Source: Halovenus carboxidivorans | GTDB taxonomy: Archaea > Halobacteriota > Halobacteria > Halobacteriales > Haloarculaceae | Reading direction: 5' to 3' | Assembly (NCBI RefSeq): GCF_009831575.1 | Contig: NZ_WUUT01000001.1 | Coordinates: 643,345 to 707,344, forward strand | DNA: 64,000 nucleotides | Program-made: the position numbers and the translations under genes | Shown here: piece by piece, positions 8,914 through 17,486 of the stretch | How positions within the stretch are numbered: the stretch's first letter is position 1 | Layout: each line of letters starts with the position of its first letter | Notes under the pieces: generated by a model | The model's input: the letters and a program-made list of their open reading frames with translations, nothing else | What the model was told of the DNA's origin: nothing | Database searches by the model: none

Positions 8914-9920
8914 AGGCCCGGGAACTCCTCTGTTTTCACCGCGTCGATCACGTCGCGAGCGCCCTCGCTGACCGGTTCGTCGGGTTCGATCGGCTGGTAG
9001 CCGTCGAACACCTCGTGGACCTTCCGGACGCTGTCCGAGAGCGTATCGAGTCCGTACCCGCCCTCGAGGACGAATCCGAGCGCGGCGTCGGCGTCGTCCG
9101 CGATCTCCCGGACGGCCGCCGCGAGACAGCCAAAGCCCTCGGTGGAGACACGCATCCGCGAGATCGGATCGTGCTCGTGTGGATCGAAGCCGGCGCTTAT
9201 GAGGAACAGATCGGGATCGAACGCTTCGACGGCGGGGCCGATGACCTCAGAGAGCGCGGCGAGATACGCCGCGGTGGTCGTCCCTGGCGCGAACGGCAGG
9301 TTCATGGTCGTTCCCTCCCCTGCCCCGGTTCCGGTCTCCTCGACGTCCCCAGTTCCCGGATAGAGCCCGTCTTCGTGGATCGAGGCGTAGAAGACGTTTC
9401 CCTGGTCGTAGAAGATATCCTGCGTGCCGTTCCCGTGGTGGACGTCCCAGTCGAAGATTGCGACACGGTCCGCCTCGCCGCTGTCGATCACCGACTGCGC
9501 TGCGATGGCGACGTTGTTGAAAAAACAAAACCCCATGGCGTCGTCTTCCTCTGCGTGGTGTCCGGGCGGGCGGCCGATTGAAAACGGCGTCTGCCGGCCG
9601 TCCGACCCCGACAGTGCCGCCTCGGCGGCCCACTCCGCGAGGCCGGCGCTCGCCAGCGCGGCCTCCCAGGTCCCCTCGCTCACGACGGTATCGGCGTCCC
9701 AGTTCCCGCCGCCGGAGTCACAGAACGTTTCGATGGAGTCGATGTACTCGCCGTCGTGGGCTGCGCGGATCCGTTCGCGCTCGCTGGGGTCGGCCTCGAC
9801 GTATTCGACGCTGTGGGCGTCGGCGAGCCCCCGGCGGATCGCCCGCAGTCGGTCGGGGCTTTCGGGATGGCGCACGCCGGTTTCGTGGTCGAGACAGGTG
9901 TCGCTGTAGCCAAATTTCAT
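8910..9920 (-). CDS. hdaI: Histone deacetylase-family amidohydrolase
   Basis: This 336-residue class II HDAC/AcuC-type protein carries RPPGHHAEEDDAMGFCFFNN near residue 118 with the catalytic His pair, DWDVHHGNGTQDIFY near 153 with zinc-binding Asp/His, and SAGFDPHEHDP near 245 with the second zinc Asp. All active-site residues are visible. The ATG overlaps the histone stop codon as ATGA (9917-9920), so translation is probably coupled. A histone neighbour makes an acetyl-lysine role plausible, but polyamine or acetoin-type substrates are also known in this family. Confidence 0.93.
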   Translation of the reverse strand: MKFGYSDTCLDHETGVRHPESPDRLRAIRRGLADAHSVEYVEADPSERERIRAAHDGEYIDSIETFCDSGGGNWDADTVVSEGTWEAALASAGLAEWAAEAALSGSDGRQTPFSIGRPPGHHAEEDDAMGFCFFNNVAIAAQSVIDSGEADRVAIFDWDVHHGNGTQDIFYDQGNVFYASIHEDGLYPGTGDVEETGTGAGEGTTMNLPFAPGTTTAAYLAALSEVIGPAVEAFDPDLFLISAGFDPHEHDPISRMRVSTEGFGCLAAAVREIADDADAALGFVLEGGYGLDTLSDSVRKVHEVFDGYQPIEPDEPVSEGARDVIDAVKTEEFPGL

Positions 9921-10357
9921 TCAAAGTACTGCTTGAGTTCGAAGTAAGCTTCGACATCCTCCGACTTGATAGTTCGCCTCCCGGCGTGTCTGGCGAGAAA
10001 CGCCGCGGCGGCGGCGATATCCTCCGCGTACGCCTCCAGTTGTGCCGCCAGGACGATCCGAGCGTCCATCGACACCCGGTACCGGTCGTCGATGTCCAAC
10101 CGCGCGACCCGGTCGACCGGCGCAATCGGCAGGTCTAACTCCGCCTTGTCCGGCACCGACTCCGCGCCGAAATCGCTGACCATCAGCGTCTTCCGGCCGT
10201 CTTCGTCGGCCAGACGGGCGGCGTCTGCCGCCCGGTCTGCCCCCTCCCGCTGGATCTCCCGTGCCAGCGTCTCACCGGCTTCGGCACTCACACGAAGTCC
10301 GTCTGCGTGACGGCGAATTACGTCGTCGACTGGTGCGACCGGTAACTCGACGCTCAT
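9917..10357 (-). CDS. hstA: Archaeal histone, two fused histone folds
   Basis: The 146-residue protein has two histone folds in one chain. The first begins VELPVAPVDDVIRRH and the second begins ELDLPIAPVDRVARL near residue 75. Each has the central helix (AAEIQREGADRAADAARLADEDGRKT-type in the first, AAQLEAYAEDIAAAAAFLARHAGRRT-type in the second) and ends in a strand plus short helix such as IKSEDVEAYF. This doublet form is the usual haloarchaeal histone and is acidic. The ATG at 10357 is preferred over 10381 because the added residues are not histone-like. It lies between an RPA-like gene and the deacetylase gene. Confidence 0.93.
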   Translation of the reverse strand: MSVELPVAPVDDVIRRHADGLRVSAEAGETLAREIQREGADRAADAARLADEDGRKTLMVSDFGAESVPDKAELDLPIAPVDRVARLDIDDRYRVSMDARIVLAAQLEAYAEDIAAAAAFLARHAGRRTIKSEDVEAYFELKQYFE

Positions 10358-10419
10358 ACGCCACAACGGGGCTGTCCGCATCTTAAACGTTCCGAACGGC
10401 CTGCTCGTCGCGTCAGGGC

Positions 10420-11853
10420 CTATAGAATCTCGTCGGCGTCTAAGGTCTCACCGTCGAGCGTCCCTCGCGCGGTCACTTCTTCCCCCAACTGGAGGTGGCT
10501 GTTCGTCTCGACTTTCATCGTCTCCGTCCCGTCGTCGAGTACGACGGGATTGCCCGTCTGCACGACGGTTCCGGTGAACTCCGTGGTGCCGCCACCGCCG
10601 GAACTCGTCTGTTCGTCCGAACTGCTCGGGCGTTCACCGTCGGCGAACTCGTCCAGCCCCGCGCTGTCACCGCCGTCGGAGACCGCCCCCGACCGATTAC
10701 CGGAACCGCTCTCCTCTCCTGCAGACGGACCGCCGGCGTCGATCGTCGCGCCTTCGAGCACGACGACGGTCGACCCCCAGCCAGCGGAGGCTTCGAGGTC
10801 GTCCTGCCAGCCGTCTTGAATCTCTACGTCGGCGAGAAACAGTTCGTCACCCGGGCCGATGTCCAGGTCCGCCTTCTCTCCCCACAGGGCAACCCGGATA
10901 TCGCCCGTGTCGTCCTGCACGCGAACGTTGCGGACCTGGCCCTCCGATCCGTCGTCGCGGTCGAACGTCCGTTTCGGATCCGTCGAGCGAACGACTCCCG
11001 CGATGTCGATCGTCGCGTCGAGTTCCGCCGACTCGATTGGCGTCGCGTCCGGCTCGAAGGCGACCTCCTCGTCGATCTCGTCGATCTCTCCGCGATCCCC
11101 GACGTGGAGTTCGAGCGACCCCTCCCGCTCGCGGACGTAGCCGTCGATGATCTCGACGGCGGTGCCGGACTCCAGTTGCTCGGCGCGGTCGGCGCGGTCG
11201 TCCCACAGCGTCACCCGGATTCGCCCGGTCTCGTCGCCGAGGGTGAGATTCGAGACTCTCCCCTCCGAGCCGTCGTCGCGGCTGAACGTCCGGACCTCCT
11301 CGGTCCCGAGCACCAGCCCCCGCACGGTCACGTCGGACTGTCCGAGCGTCAGCGAGTCGATGGTGGAGTCCTCGCCCGGCGAGACGTCGATCTCGACCTC
11401 GTCGTCGGGTTCGGCCTCGTCGACGCTGACCTCGAGGCCGTTGTAGCCGTCTTTCGGTCGGCCCTTGATCCGGAGCACGTCGCCGACATCGAGTTCGCCG
11501 TCGGAGATAGCCGCGGCTTTCTCGTCCCAGAAGGCCAGTCGGACCGTCCCGGTCTCGTCCGCCGCTTCGACGTTGATGACGCGGCCGTCCTCGTCCTCCT
11601 CGTCGCGCTCGAAGGTCCGCAGTTCACCGATCGAGAGCACCTTTGCGAGGAACTTCACCTCGTCCATCGCGGGTTCGATATCCGAGATCGTCTCGACCTC
11701 GTTGTCGGCGATCTCGTGCGCGATGATCATCGCGGCGGTCTCCTCGTCGGCCAACCCCTCCATCTGCTCGACTTTCTGCTCGACGGCCTCCCGGAACCGT
11801 TCCTCCGAGACGTCGGCATCCAGATCCGCGTAGATCTCCTCGATCGCTCCCAT
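10420..11853 (-). CDS. rpa2: RPA-family single-stranded DNA-binding protein with several OB folds
   Basis: The 477-residue protein has an N-terminal helical segment (1-55). Three similar OB folds follow at about 60-165, 170-265 and 275-380, each with a repeated core of the type R-F-x-RDDGSEG-x-V-x-N-L then E/DTG-x-I-R-V-x-LWD/GE. A Gly/Ser-rich linker runs from about 380 to 425, and a shorter beta-rich C-terminal OB-like segment ends the chain. This is the layout of archaeal single-chain RPAs that coat single-stranded DNA in replication and repair. No zinc-finger Cys set is visible. It is upstream of the histone in the same orientation, 62 bases apart, so co-transcription is likely. Confidence 0.92.
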   Translation of the reverse strand: MGAIEEIYADLDADVSEERFREAVEQKVEQMEGLADEETAAMIIAHEIADNEVETISDIEPAMDEVKFLAKVLSIGELRTFERDEEDEDGRVINVEAADETGTVRLAFWDEKAAAISDGELDVGDVLRIKGRPKDGYNGLEVSVDEAEPDDEVEIDVSPGEDSTIDSLTLGQSDVTVRGLVLGTEEVRTFSRDDGSEGRVSNLTLGDETGRIRVTLWDDRADRAEQLESGTAVEIIDGYVREREGSLELHVGDRGEIDEIDEEVAFEPDATPIESAELDATIDIAGVVRSTDPKRTFDRDDGSEGQVRNVRVQDDTGDIRVALWGEKADLDIGPGDELFLADVEIQDGWQDDLEASAGWGSTVVVLEGATIDAGGPSAGEESGSGNRSGAVSDGGDSAGLDEFADGERPSSSDEQTSSGGGGTTEFTGTVVQTGNPVVLDDGTETMKVETNSHLQLGEEVTARGTLDGETLDADEIL

Positions 11854-11998
11854 TACTGTCAGAACAACACGGCTGGTCGCCGCTTAAGCGTTGTCGTTGA
11901 TCGATTCCGCCGCCCGATACACCTGCCTGTGGTCCCGTCCTGTCGGCTCATCGTGACTGTGGGTGGTCCCCCTTCGGTATATAAATCTGCGGGCGGGG

Positions 11999-12619
11999 CT
12001 ACTGCTGGACGGTGACCGAGCCGTCGTCGTCGACTTCGATCACGGCGTCGAACAACCCTTTCAGCGTGGCGAGCGTCTGCGGGTCGTGTGCGTCCGGATC
12101 GAGGTGGAAATGTCCGATCCCGCCGACGGTCTTGACCCGTCCGGTGACGACGTGCAGAAACCGGAAGGCCCGCTGGAGGTCGGCGTACTGCAGCAGCGAG
12201 GTGATCCCGTCGAAACAGACTGCAATCTGCTCGTCGTCGTCGGCGGCGGTCGCCATCCCCGAGAGCAACTCGCTCAGTTCGATCCCGATCCCGGTGAGAT
12301 CGGAGGGGTTCTCGACGGTCTTGACGGCCCAGGAGGGGTCGTCGATGTCTGTGTCGGCTTGGCCGATAGAGACGATGCCGCCCCGGACCGGCGAGACGCT
12401 GGCGTGAGCGAGCCAGTTTTCGACCCACTCCTCTGGGGTGTCGGTGTAGGTGACGGCCAGAATGTTGGTTTCGCTGGGCGCAGACTGGGTGAGCAGGTCG
12501 AGACAGACGTCACTTCCCTGCCCGCCGAGAGACGGAGCCAACAGCAACACGTTCGAAACTCCGGACAGCTCCGAGAGATCCGGCCGATCTTCCTCCGCTG
12601 TCCCTGCCCGCTCAGACAT
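11999..12619 (-). CDS. RecA/KaiC-fold-like haloarchaeal protein of unknown function
   Basis: The 206-residue product looks like a reduced RecA/KaiC-type domain. A first strand (NVLLLAPS) leads into a loop LGGQGSDVC that replaces a normal Walker A. Later strands (NILAVTYT, IAVCFDGITSLLQYA) resemble the Walker B region, where KaiC-like proteins have a DS/TL motif. Without a canonical P-loop Lys, ATP hydrolysis is doubtful. Similar small proteins are common in haloarchaea near signalling genes, but I cannot assign a function. The ATG at 12619 is chosen because the upstream extension is Arg/Pro-rich shadow sequence. Confidence 0.75.
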   Translation of the reverse strand: MSERAGTAEEDRPDLSELSGVSNVLLLAPSLGGQGSDVCLDLLTQSAPSETNILAVTYTDTPEEWVENWLAHASVSPVRGGIVSIGQADTDIDDPSWAVKTVENPSDLTGIGIELSELLSGMATAADDDEQIAVCFDGITSLLQYADLQRAFRFLHVVTGRVKTVGGIGHFHLDPDAHDPQTLATLKGLFDAVIEVDDDGSVTVQQ

Positions 12620-12794
12620 ACCATACCATCTGTGTCGGTCGCCTAAAAGAATGCTGATTGTTTCCCTTCCATTTACCGGCCGAACGAACGGCCGAGGAGT
12701 ATCTTGTGGCCGCTGCGGTCGTCGCCTTCTGACCCCGCCACTTCCCACCCCGAACCGTAACCCCTATCAGTACCTCCCCGCTACGTGGAGATGA

Positions 12795-12867
12795 GTCCTG
12801 ATAGGGTAGTGGACTATCCTCTTGGCTTGCGGAGCCAGGGACCGGAGTTCAAATCTCCGTCAGGACG
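12795..12867 (+). tRNA. tRNA-Arg (anticodon GCG)
   Basis: A 73-base tRNA can be folded by eye. The acceptor stem GTCCTGA pairs with TCAGGAC, followed by discriminator G at 12867. The D arm begins at GGGTAGTGG. The anticodon stem TTGGC/GCCAG encloses the loop TTGCGGA with anticodon GCG at 12829-12831. The T arm is CGGAG-TTCAAAT-CTCCG. CCA is not encoded. It reads codon CGC, which is common in this genome. The 3' half is repeated, directly and inverted, over the next 270 bases. Confidence 0.95.
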
Positions 12868-13134
12868 CTTTTCCAAACACTACGACGACGAGCGCAGCGA
12901 GTCGTCTGTGTTTGGTAAACGCCCGCCACGGAGATTTGAGCAGGGAACGGGAGATGAACGAGCACCGCGAGTGAATGGGAGTGACCGAGTTCAAATCTCC
13001 GTCAGGACGTGAACGCCGCAGCGACCGCTACGCAGTAGCGGTCGCAAGAAGTGAACGTCCTGACTTGCCCTGCGCTCACCCCGTTCGCGCAGGACTCCGT
13101 CAGGACGCTTTTCCAAACACCACGACGACGAGCG
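12855..13134. repeat. Patch of tRNA-Arg 3'-end repeats and hairpins
   Basis: The 40 bases at 12855-12894 (end of the tRNA plus downstream flank) recur at 13095-13134 with one mismatch. The tRNA 3' part from 12841 recurs at 12983-13009 with one base missing. An inverted piece of the T arm at 12939-12949 can pair with 12991-13001 in an 11-bp stem. Further hairpins are 12873-12915 (8 bp plus 6 bp, with an internal loop between them) and 13021-13045 (perfect 11-bp stem, 3-base loop). No protein gene is visible here. The pattern suggests repeated use of the tRNA end as an attachment site, or a hairpin repeat family. Confidence 0.8.
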
Positions 13135-13282
13135 TAGCAGATACCATCTGGGATCAATCAACACAACCCCCGAGTACCGGGCGCAGACGGCCGGAAAACC
13201 CATCGTGGCCGTCCGGATCTCTCCAGTTGGCGAGCGATCATGTGGGGGTGGCTTTTTACAGTTCGCGGTCTAGCAAGCGAGT

Positions 13283-13642
13283 ATGGAAGGGGAACTCGAT
13301 TCGCGGTCGCTTTCGGGTCGGATCGTACTGCTCTGTCTCGTCGATCTCGAACAGGAGCAGTCGACGCCTGCACACACCGGCGAGGTCGTCCGCGAGTCCC
13401 GTGATCTGCTCGATTCGGTCGAGCGTGATCTCGTGGATTCGCTCTCCGAGGCGGCGGTCAACCGGGCGCTCAACCGCCTGGAGGCCGACGGTCTCGTCGA
13501 GATGTCCTCGCCCGCCGGAACGAGTCCGACCGGCAAGGGACGACCGAAGTACACGCTGGCGGTCGATCCGGCGGAGGTCGTCGAACCGCTGGCAGACGAC
13601 AGTGAGGTCGCACCGTTAGCGGAGCAGGTCCAGACCGTCTGA
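13283..13642 (+). CDS. Small winged-helix transcriptional regulator
   Basis: The 119-residue product has a winged-helix pattern: a first helix (SGRIVLLCLVDLEQE), a long loop, a recognition region (LSEAAVNRALNRLEADGLVEM) and a wing (TGKGRPKYTLAVD). The GKGRPK-Y-x-L wing resembles PadR-like and MarR-like regulators. A T-rich promoter element (ctttttacag, 13250-13259) lies about 25-33 bases upstream of the ATG, so the transcript may be nearly leaderless. Targets are unknown; the next gene is the convergent sugar kinase. Confidence 0.8.
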   Translation: MEGELDSRSLSGRIVLLCLVDLEQEQSTPAHTGEVVRESRDLLDSVERDLVDSLSEAAVNRALNRLEADGLVEMSSPAGTSPTGKGRPKYTLAVDPAEVVEPLADDSEVAPLAEQVQTV

Positions 13643-13686
13643 ACCACTCGCGGCGGGGACGGTGCGTCTGTCACTGGCGTCGATTC

Positions 13687-14634
13687 TCAGCGCTGTATCT
13701 CCGCTGTTTTCTCCTCGAGCACAGCCTCGACATCCGACTGCGTCACGACGGCGGCGTCACCAGCGATTGTTCGCTTCAGCGCCGCCGTCGCGGCTCCGTA
13801 CGCGAGGCTCCGCGCCACGGACGCGCCGCTGAGAGCCCGGGAGAGATAGCCACCGACGAACGCGTCCCCGGTCCCGACTGGATCGACGGTCTCGGCTGAC
13901 ACGGCCGACTGCTCGACGGTCTCCTCCCGAGTGCGGGCGAGTGCGCCGTCCGGACCTCGGGTCAACACGACAGTCTCGCAGTCGAACCGCTCGCGAAGCC
14001 GCATCGCGAGCGCCTCTGGTTCCCCCTCGTACCCGAGCACCGACCGGACGTCGCGTTCGGGCGCGAAAAGCAGGTCCACCGCGGGCAGTAGCTCCTCGTA
14101 CGCTCGTTTCGCTTCCGCGGCCGTCCAGAGTTTCTCCCTGTAGTTGAGATCGAACGCCGTCAGCGTCTCCGTTCCGAGCAGCGACTCCGTCGTCTCGAAC
14201 AGCCGTTCGGACAGTGCGGGAGTGATTCCCGTGGTCAAAAAACACTCCGCTCGCTCGATAGCGTCGGTGTCCAGTTCCTCCGGTCGCGCGGTCTGGATCG
14301 GAGTGTTCTCGCGGTCGTACACGACCCTGCTCGCGCGTGGGCGCGCGCCCCGTTCGAGGTAATACGTCCCCTGTCTCCCCTCCTCGGCCCAGACGATCCG
14401 CGGGTCGGTTCCGTGTTTCCGCAGTGCCGTCTGGACGCGGCGGCCGAGCGGCGAGTCCGGGAGTTTCGACAGCCAGGCCGTCTCCAACCCCAGTCGCGCG
14501 CCCGCGACGGCGACGTTGCTCTCCGCGCCCCCGACGCGACAGCGTAGCTCACCCGCCGTTTCGAGGCGTTCGCCCGCCGGCGGCGACAGCCTGAGCATCG
14601 CCTCGCCGAACGTGACCAGCTCAACCATCTCCAT
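13687..14634 (-). CDS. kdgK: PfkB-family sugar kinase, probably 2-keto-3-deoxygluconate kinase
   Basis: The 315-residue protein starts MEMVELVTFGEAMLRL. It carries the PfkB N-terminal sugar-binding GGAESNVAVAGARLGL near residue 38 and the C-terminal ATP-site signature DPVGTGDAFVGGYLSRAL near 245, with the catalytic Asp in GTGDAF. Its pattern fits archaeal KDG kinases, which in haloarchaea phosphorylate 2-keto-3-deoxygluconate in the semi-phosphorylative Entner-Doudoroff route. Other ketoses or ribose-type substrates remain possible. The ATGs at 14634 and 14628 are both credible; a longer start at 14757 would read through the promoter. The dyad at 14664-14687 implies repressor control. Confidence 0.85.
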   Translation of the reverse strand: MEMVELVTFGEAMLRLSPPAGERLETAGELRCRVGGAESNVAVAGARLGLETAWLSKLPDSPLGRRVQTALRKHGTDPRIVWAEEGRQGTYYLERGARPRASRVVYDRENTPIQTARPEELDTDAIERAECFLTTGITPALSERLFETTESLLGTETLTAFDLNYREKLWTAAEAKRAYEELLPAVDLLFAPERDVRSVLGYEGEPEALAMRLRERFDCETVVLTRGPDGALARTREETVEQSAVSAETVDPVGTGDAFVGGYLSRALSGASVARSLAYGAATAALKRTIAGDAAVVTQSDVEAVLEEKTAEIQR

Positions 14635-14663
14635 CCCCCCGCTCCGCACCGTCGTGGTGTCGA

Positions 14664-14687
14664 CTCTGGTACATATCCAGAGTACCA
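14664..14687 (-). promoter_or_regulatory. Overlapping dyads at the kdgK promoter (putative operator)
   Basis: Two nested inverted repeats lie between the TATA-like box of the sugar kinase gene (about 14697-14705, reading atttatct on the minus strand) and its ATG. They are CTCTGG-7 bases-CCAGAG and TGGTAC-9 bases-GTACCA. The predicted transcription start (about 14675) falls inside, the usual place for a repressor site. Confidence 0.55.
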
Positions 14688-14884
14688 CGGAAGCACAGAT
14701 AAATGCCGAGGGCCCGTTCAGGTTCGTCCGTGGGATTCTCTCAGTATCAGTAACCATAGCGCCAGACGCACATTCAAATACGTGGACAACGTGTCCTCAC
14801 CCAGATGGGGCCGCGAGGGATGGCCGAAAGATACACACGCTGTCCCCGATTACCAGCAGTAGACCATCTGAACCTCCAAAAGCT

Positions 14885-16054
14885 ATGAAACTCGCAACAA
14901 TCGGTGTCGGCAATGCCGGGACCAAAATACTCGATCGGATGCTCGAATTCGAAGAAGAGACTGGCCGCAATCTCTGTCGGCACGCGCTCGCGATCAACAC
15001 GGCGCGGACGGACCTCGCGAAACCTGATTATATCCCCGAGAACCGCCGTGTTCTGATCGGTGACACCCACCAGGAGTCGAAAGGCCACGGTGTCGGTGGC
15101 GACGTAGACGTCGGCGCAGATGTCGCACAGACGGATATCGAGGAGATCAGACGTGCGTTCGACGACGTCGAAATTCACGATGTCGACGCCTTGCTCGTCT
15201 CTGCCGGCCTCGGTGGGGGCACCGGCAGCGGGGCCGGGCCGGTCGTCATCGACGAACTCCAGAAGATGTACGACGAACCGGTGTACGGCCTCGGTGTCCT
15301 GCCGGGGGAGTACGAGGGCGGCCGACCGGCGCTGAACGCCGCCCGGTCGCTGCAGTCGTTCGTCACGAAGGTGGACAACTTCATCGCGTTCGACAACGAC
15401 GCCTGGCGCGCTCGCGATCAGACCATCGAGGAGGGCTACGACGAGATGAACCAGGAGCTTGCGACCCGCATCGTCACGCTGCTCGCGGCGGGTGAGCAGG
15501 ACGAGACCGACATCGCCGAGAACGCGATGGACTCCAGTGACATCATGCGCACGCTGGATACCGGCGGTGTCTCCTCGATCGGTTACGCAGCCAGCGCGCT
15601 CGACGGGCAGGAAGGGCTGCTCAACAAGTTCCGTAACGGCGAGAACGTAGAGGGCGACGCCAGCGACGCCGCGAAGATCAAGGGACTGGTCCGTCGGGCG
15701 GTCAACTCCCGACTGACACTCCCTTGTGAGGTGTCGAGCGCCGACCGCGCGCTGATCGTCCTCTCCGGGCCGCCGGAGCACTTCGCCCGGAAGGGCGTCG
15801 AGAGCGCCCGACAGTGGCTCGAACAGGAAGCCGATACCGTCGAGGTGCTCGCGGGCGACGACCCGCGCCAGAACGCGACGCAGTTGGCCGCCGTCGTCCT
15901 GCTGTCGAACGTCACCGACACGCCGCGGATCGACGAGATCCAGGATCAGGCGGTCGACGCCCAGAACAAGATCCAGGCACAGGAGGAGGTTCGAGACGAG
16001 GAGATTGCCGAGTTGATCACCGACGACGACGACGAACTCGACCCCGTTGTCTAA
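14885..16054 (+). CDS. cetZ: CetZ-type tubulin/FtsZ-superfamily GTPase, first of a tandem pair
   Basis: The 389-residue protein starts MKLATIGVGNAGTKILD. It has the tubulin/FtsZ glycine-rich GTP-binding loop GGGTGSG at residues 110-116 and later the CetZ-type segment (NAARSLQSFV) and T7-region-like ELATRIVTLLAAGE. CetZ proteins are archaeal tubulin-like polymers; in Haloferax volcanii CetZ1 controls cell shape and rod formation. The C-terminus is short and acidic (DDDDELDPVV). A longer in-frame reading upstream is shadow of the kinase strand; the ATG at 14885 is the family start. The next cetZ follows after 3 bases. Confidence 0.93.
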   Translation: MKLATIGVGNAGTKILDRMLEFEEETGRNLCRHALAINTARTDLAKPDYIPENRRVLIGDTHQESKGHGVGGDVDVGADVAQTDIEEIRRAFDDVEIHDVDALLVSAGLGGGTGSGAGPVVIDELQKMYDEPVYGLGVLPGEYEGGRPALNAARSLQSFVTKVDNFIAFDNDAWRARDQTIEEGYDEMNQELATRIVTLLAAGEQDETDIAENAMDSSDIMRTLDTGGVSSIGYAASALDGQEGLLNKFRNGENVEGDASDAAKIKGLVRRAVNSRLTLPCEVSSADRALIVLSGPPEHFARKGVESARQWLEQEADTVEVLAGDDPRQNATQLAAVVLLSNVTDTPRIDEIQDQAVDAQNKIQAQEEVRDEEIAELITDDDDELDPVV

Positions 16055-16057
16055 CAC

Positions 16058-17464
16058 ATGAAATTCGCACTCGTCGGTGTCGGTGGTGCCGGTGGCCGGA
16101 TCGTCGACGCCCTCCGGAAGGTCGAGCAAAACAGCGACCGCGCCTTCTCCAACGAGCAGACGCTTCTGTTCGACACGACACAGTCGGCCTTCGAGGCCTA
16201 CGATCACGTCCCTGCCGACCGTCACGTCCTCATCGGCGACACCCACCCCGACATCAGGGGAACGGGCCTCGACGGCGATATCGAACTCGGTGCCGAGGTC
16301 GCCGAGGAGGACACCGACGAGATCTACCGCGAGTTCGACAAACTCGCGACCCACTCCGTCCACGCGACGCTTCTGGTCGCGGGTCTCGGCGGCGGCACCG
16401 GCGGCGGCGTCGGTCCCGTGATCCTCGAAGGCCTGCAGTCGATCACCGACAACCCGGTCTACGTGCTCGGTATCCTCCCCGCCGATATCGAGGGCGACCA
16501 GCAGGCGTACAACGCCGCTCGGTCGCTGCAGTCCTACGTCGATCTCGCTGACAACGTGATCCTGTTCGACAACGAGGAGTGGGCCGACGACGGTGGCGAC
16601 CTCGACGCACAGTACCCCCAACTCAACATCGAACTCGTCACGCGGATCATCGCCGTCCTCGGCGTCGGCGAACTCGAAGACGCCCCGATTGCCGAGACGA
16701 TGCTCGACCCCAGCGATACGATGAAAGCGCTCGACTCCGGCGGCGTCTCCTCGCTGGGATACGCGACGACCGAACTCGACCGTCCCGACTCCCTGCTCGG
16801 CAAACTGCTCGCAATGTTGCGGTCGAATGACACGGAGCAGGAGATCACCGACGCGGCGAAGATCAAAGACCTGATTCAGGCGACCGTCGACTCGAAGCTC
16901 ACGCTGCCGTGTTCGGTCGACAGCGCCGAACGAGCGATGCTCTCGCTTTCGGGTCCGCCAGATGTCTGTTCGCGGAAAGGGTTCGAGACGGGCCGGTACT
17001 GGCTCGAAAAGGAGACTGACACCGTCCAGATCTGGGCGGGCGACGAGCCACACGACGCCTCGCTGATCGCCGCCTCCGTGCTGCTGTCGAACGTCACCGA
17101 TGTCCCGCGGATCGACGAGATCCAAAGGCGTGCGGTCGCGTACAAGCGCGAGCACGTCGAGGACTCCGACGCGAGCGACGAACTGTCCGCGGAGACTGTC
17201 GACCCCTCCGAAACGGCCGAGCAACAGACTGACAGCCCGGACGACGCCGCAACGCGGGCCGGTGAACCCGCGGACGACGACGGCGAGGAGACACCGTCGC
17301 CGACGCCCGACGGCGACTCTGCGGAGGCCTCGGGTGGCGGCGATACGGCGAAGACCACGGCTGACGGCGACTCTGCGGAGCCATCGGCTGACGGCGAGCG
17401 AGCCGTCGGCTCGGACACGGAGTCCAGAGTCGGCACGGAGGAGCGCATTCAGGATTCCGAGTAA
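16058..17464 (+). CDS. cetZ: CetZ-type GTPase with a long acidic C-terminal tail
   Basis: This second tandem CetZ is 468 residues. It keeps GGGTGGG at 111-117 and the same downstream landmarks as its neighbour (NAARSLQSYV, DAAKIKDLI, SNVTDVPRIDEIQ). It adds a tail of about 95 low-complexity Asp/Glu/Ser/Thr/Pro residues, including two DGDSAE(A/P)S repeats. The tail is reminiscent of FtsZ or tubulin C-terminal linkers that bind partners. The two genes are 3 bases apart and surely co-transcribed. The pair may co-polymerise, since two non-identical subunits are made together, but that is inference. Confidence 0.92.
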   Translation: MKFALVGVGGAGGRIVDALRKVEQNSDRAFSNEQTLLFDTTQSAFEAYDHVPADRHVLIGDTHPDIRGTGLDGDIELGAEVAEEDTDEIYREFDKLATHSVHATLLVAGLGGGTGGGVGPVILEGLQSITDNPVYVLGILPADIEGDQQAYNAARSLQSYVDLADNVILFDNEEWADDGGDLDAQYPQLNIELVTRIIAVLGVGELEDAPIAETMLDPSDTMKALDSGGVSSLGYATTELDRPDSLLGKLLAMLRSNDTEQEITDAAKIKDLIQATVDSKLTLPCSVDSAERAMLSLSGPPDVCSRKGFETGRYWLEKETDTVQIWAGDEPHDASLIAASVLLSNVTDVPRIDEIQRRAVAYKREHVEDSDASDELSAETVDPSETAEQQTDSPDDAATRAGEPADDDGEETPSPTPDGDSAEASGGGDTAKTTADGDSAEPSADGERAVGSDTESRVGTEERIQDSE

Positions 17465-17486
17465 AATACGACGGCGGAGAATCGAG

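Noticed and set aside
12983-13134. Downstream copies of the tRNA-Arg 3' end as further tRNA genes
   Set aside because: They lack the 5' acceptor half, D arm and anticodon arm, so they cannot fold as tRNAs.
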